Part shown: positions 5,531 through 5,618 of the stretch, piece after piece
Numbering within the stretch: position 1 is the stretch's first letter
How the letters are laid out: each line of letters begins with the position of its first letter
Assembly (NCBI GenBank): GCA_023415655.1
Contig: JAEZKD010000094.1
Coordinates: forward strand, 1 to 5,618
From: Bacillota bacterium
GTDB taxonomy: Bacteria; Bacillota; Clostridia; Lachnospirales; Lachnospiraceae
DNA: 5,618 bases
Reading direction: 5' to 3'
The notes under the pieces: model-generated
Told to the model about the DNA's origin: nothing
Database searches by the model: none
Seen by the model: only the letters and a program-made list of their open reading frames with translations
Made by a program: the position numbers and the translations under genes

Positions 5531-5618
5531 TTAAGAAAATTCTTTCAGTTTCATTTCACTTAATCTATTATGAAAATCTAAAACTAATTTCCATAAGCTT
5601 GGTATCGACTCACCTTCA
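5531..5618 (-). CDS. 3' end of an unidentified gene (partial)
   Basis: One minus-strand frame is open from the window edge to a TAA at 5531-5533, giving 28 residues (EGESIPSLWKLVLDFHNRL, then SEMKLKEFS). The composition looks like a C-terminal amphipathic helix, but the fragment is too short to assign a family. The terminator further downstream supports a gene ending here. A neighbouring frame continues open past this stop to about 5460, so a frameshift near 5535 cannot be excluded. Confidence 0.4.
   Translation of the reverse strand, partial: EGESIPSLWKLVLDFHNRLSEMKLKEFS

Overview
The window looks like a chromosomal segment from a low-GC Gram-positive anaerobe, most probably a Clostridia or Lachnospiraceae-type bacterium. 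The evidence is AT-rich intergenic DNA, strong AGGAGG-type ribosome binding sites, a lipoprotein-anchored solute-binding protein, sigma-A-type promoters with TATAAT-like -10 boxes, and compact stem plus T-tract terminators. Every gene I can support lies on the minus strand, so the window reads right to left. The species assignment is an inference.

Right edge (5618 to about 4700): the 3' end of an unidentified gene and its terminator are followed by a decayed AraC-family regulator. The regulator keeps a promoter with an extended -10 box and a good ribosome binding site. Its reading frame breaks after the first helix-turn-helix half, and an unlinked C-terminal remnant follows in another frame. 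Next is a stand-alone 2H phosphoesterase (LigT / 2'-5' RNA ligase-like) gene, which ends in its own terminator.

Main operon (4087 to 17): a near-consensus promoter (TTGAAA-17-TATACT) is overlaid by a Fur-like 7-1-7 inverted repeat and a perfect 14-bp palindrome. It drives five genes: a small cysteine-rich protein with the cysteine pattern of the [FeFe]-hydrogenase H-cluster domain, then a NitT/TauT/SsuC-type permease, then its ATPase, then a lipoprotein substrate-binding protein, and finally an FmdE-like protein. The first three genes overlap by 11 and 14 nt, and the last two are 15 nt apart. A strong terminator closes the operon. Between the ATPase and the binding-protein gene lies a 346-nt gap holding a 166-bp nested palindromic element and an AT-rich stretch of imperfect direct repeats.

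Working model (inference): the operon is a complete NMT1/SsuA-type ABC importer for an unidentified small substrate. Two accessory proteins related to metalloenzyme domains accompany it, and expression may respond to iron through a Fur-family repressor. The importer with an H-cluster-like protein and an FmdE-like protein is the most interesting content of the window. I cannot name its substrate from sequence alone.
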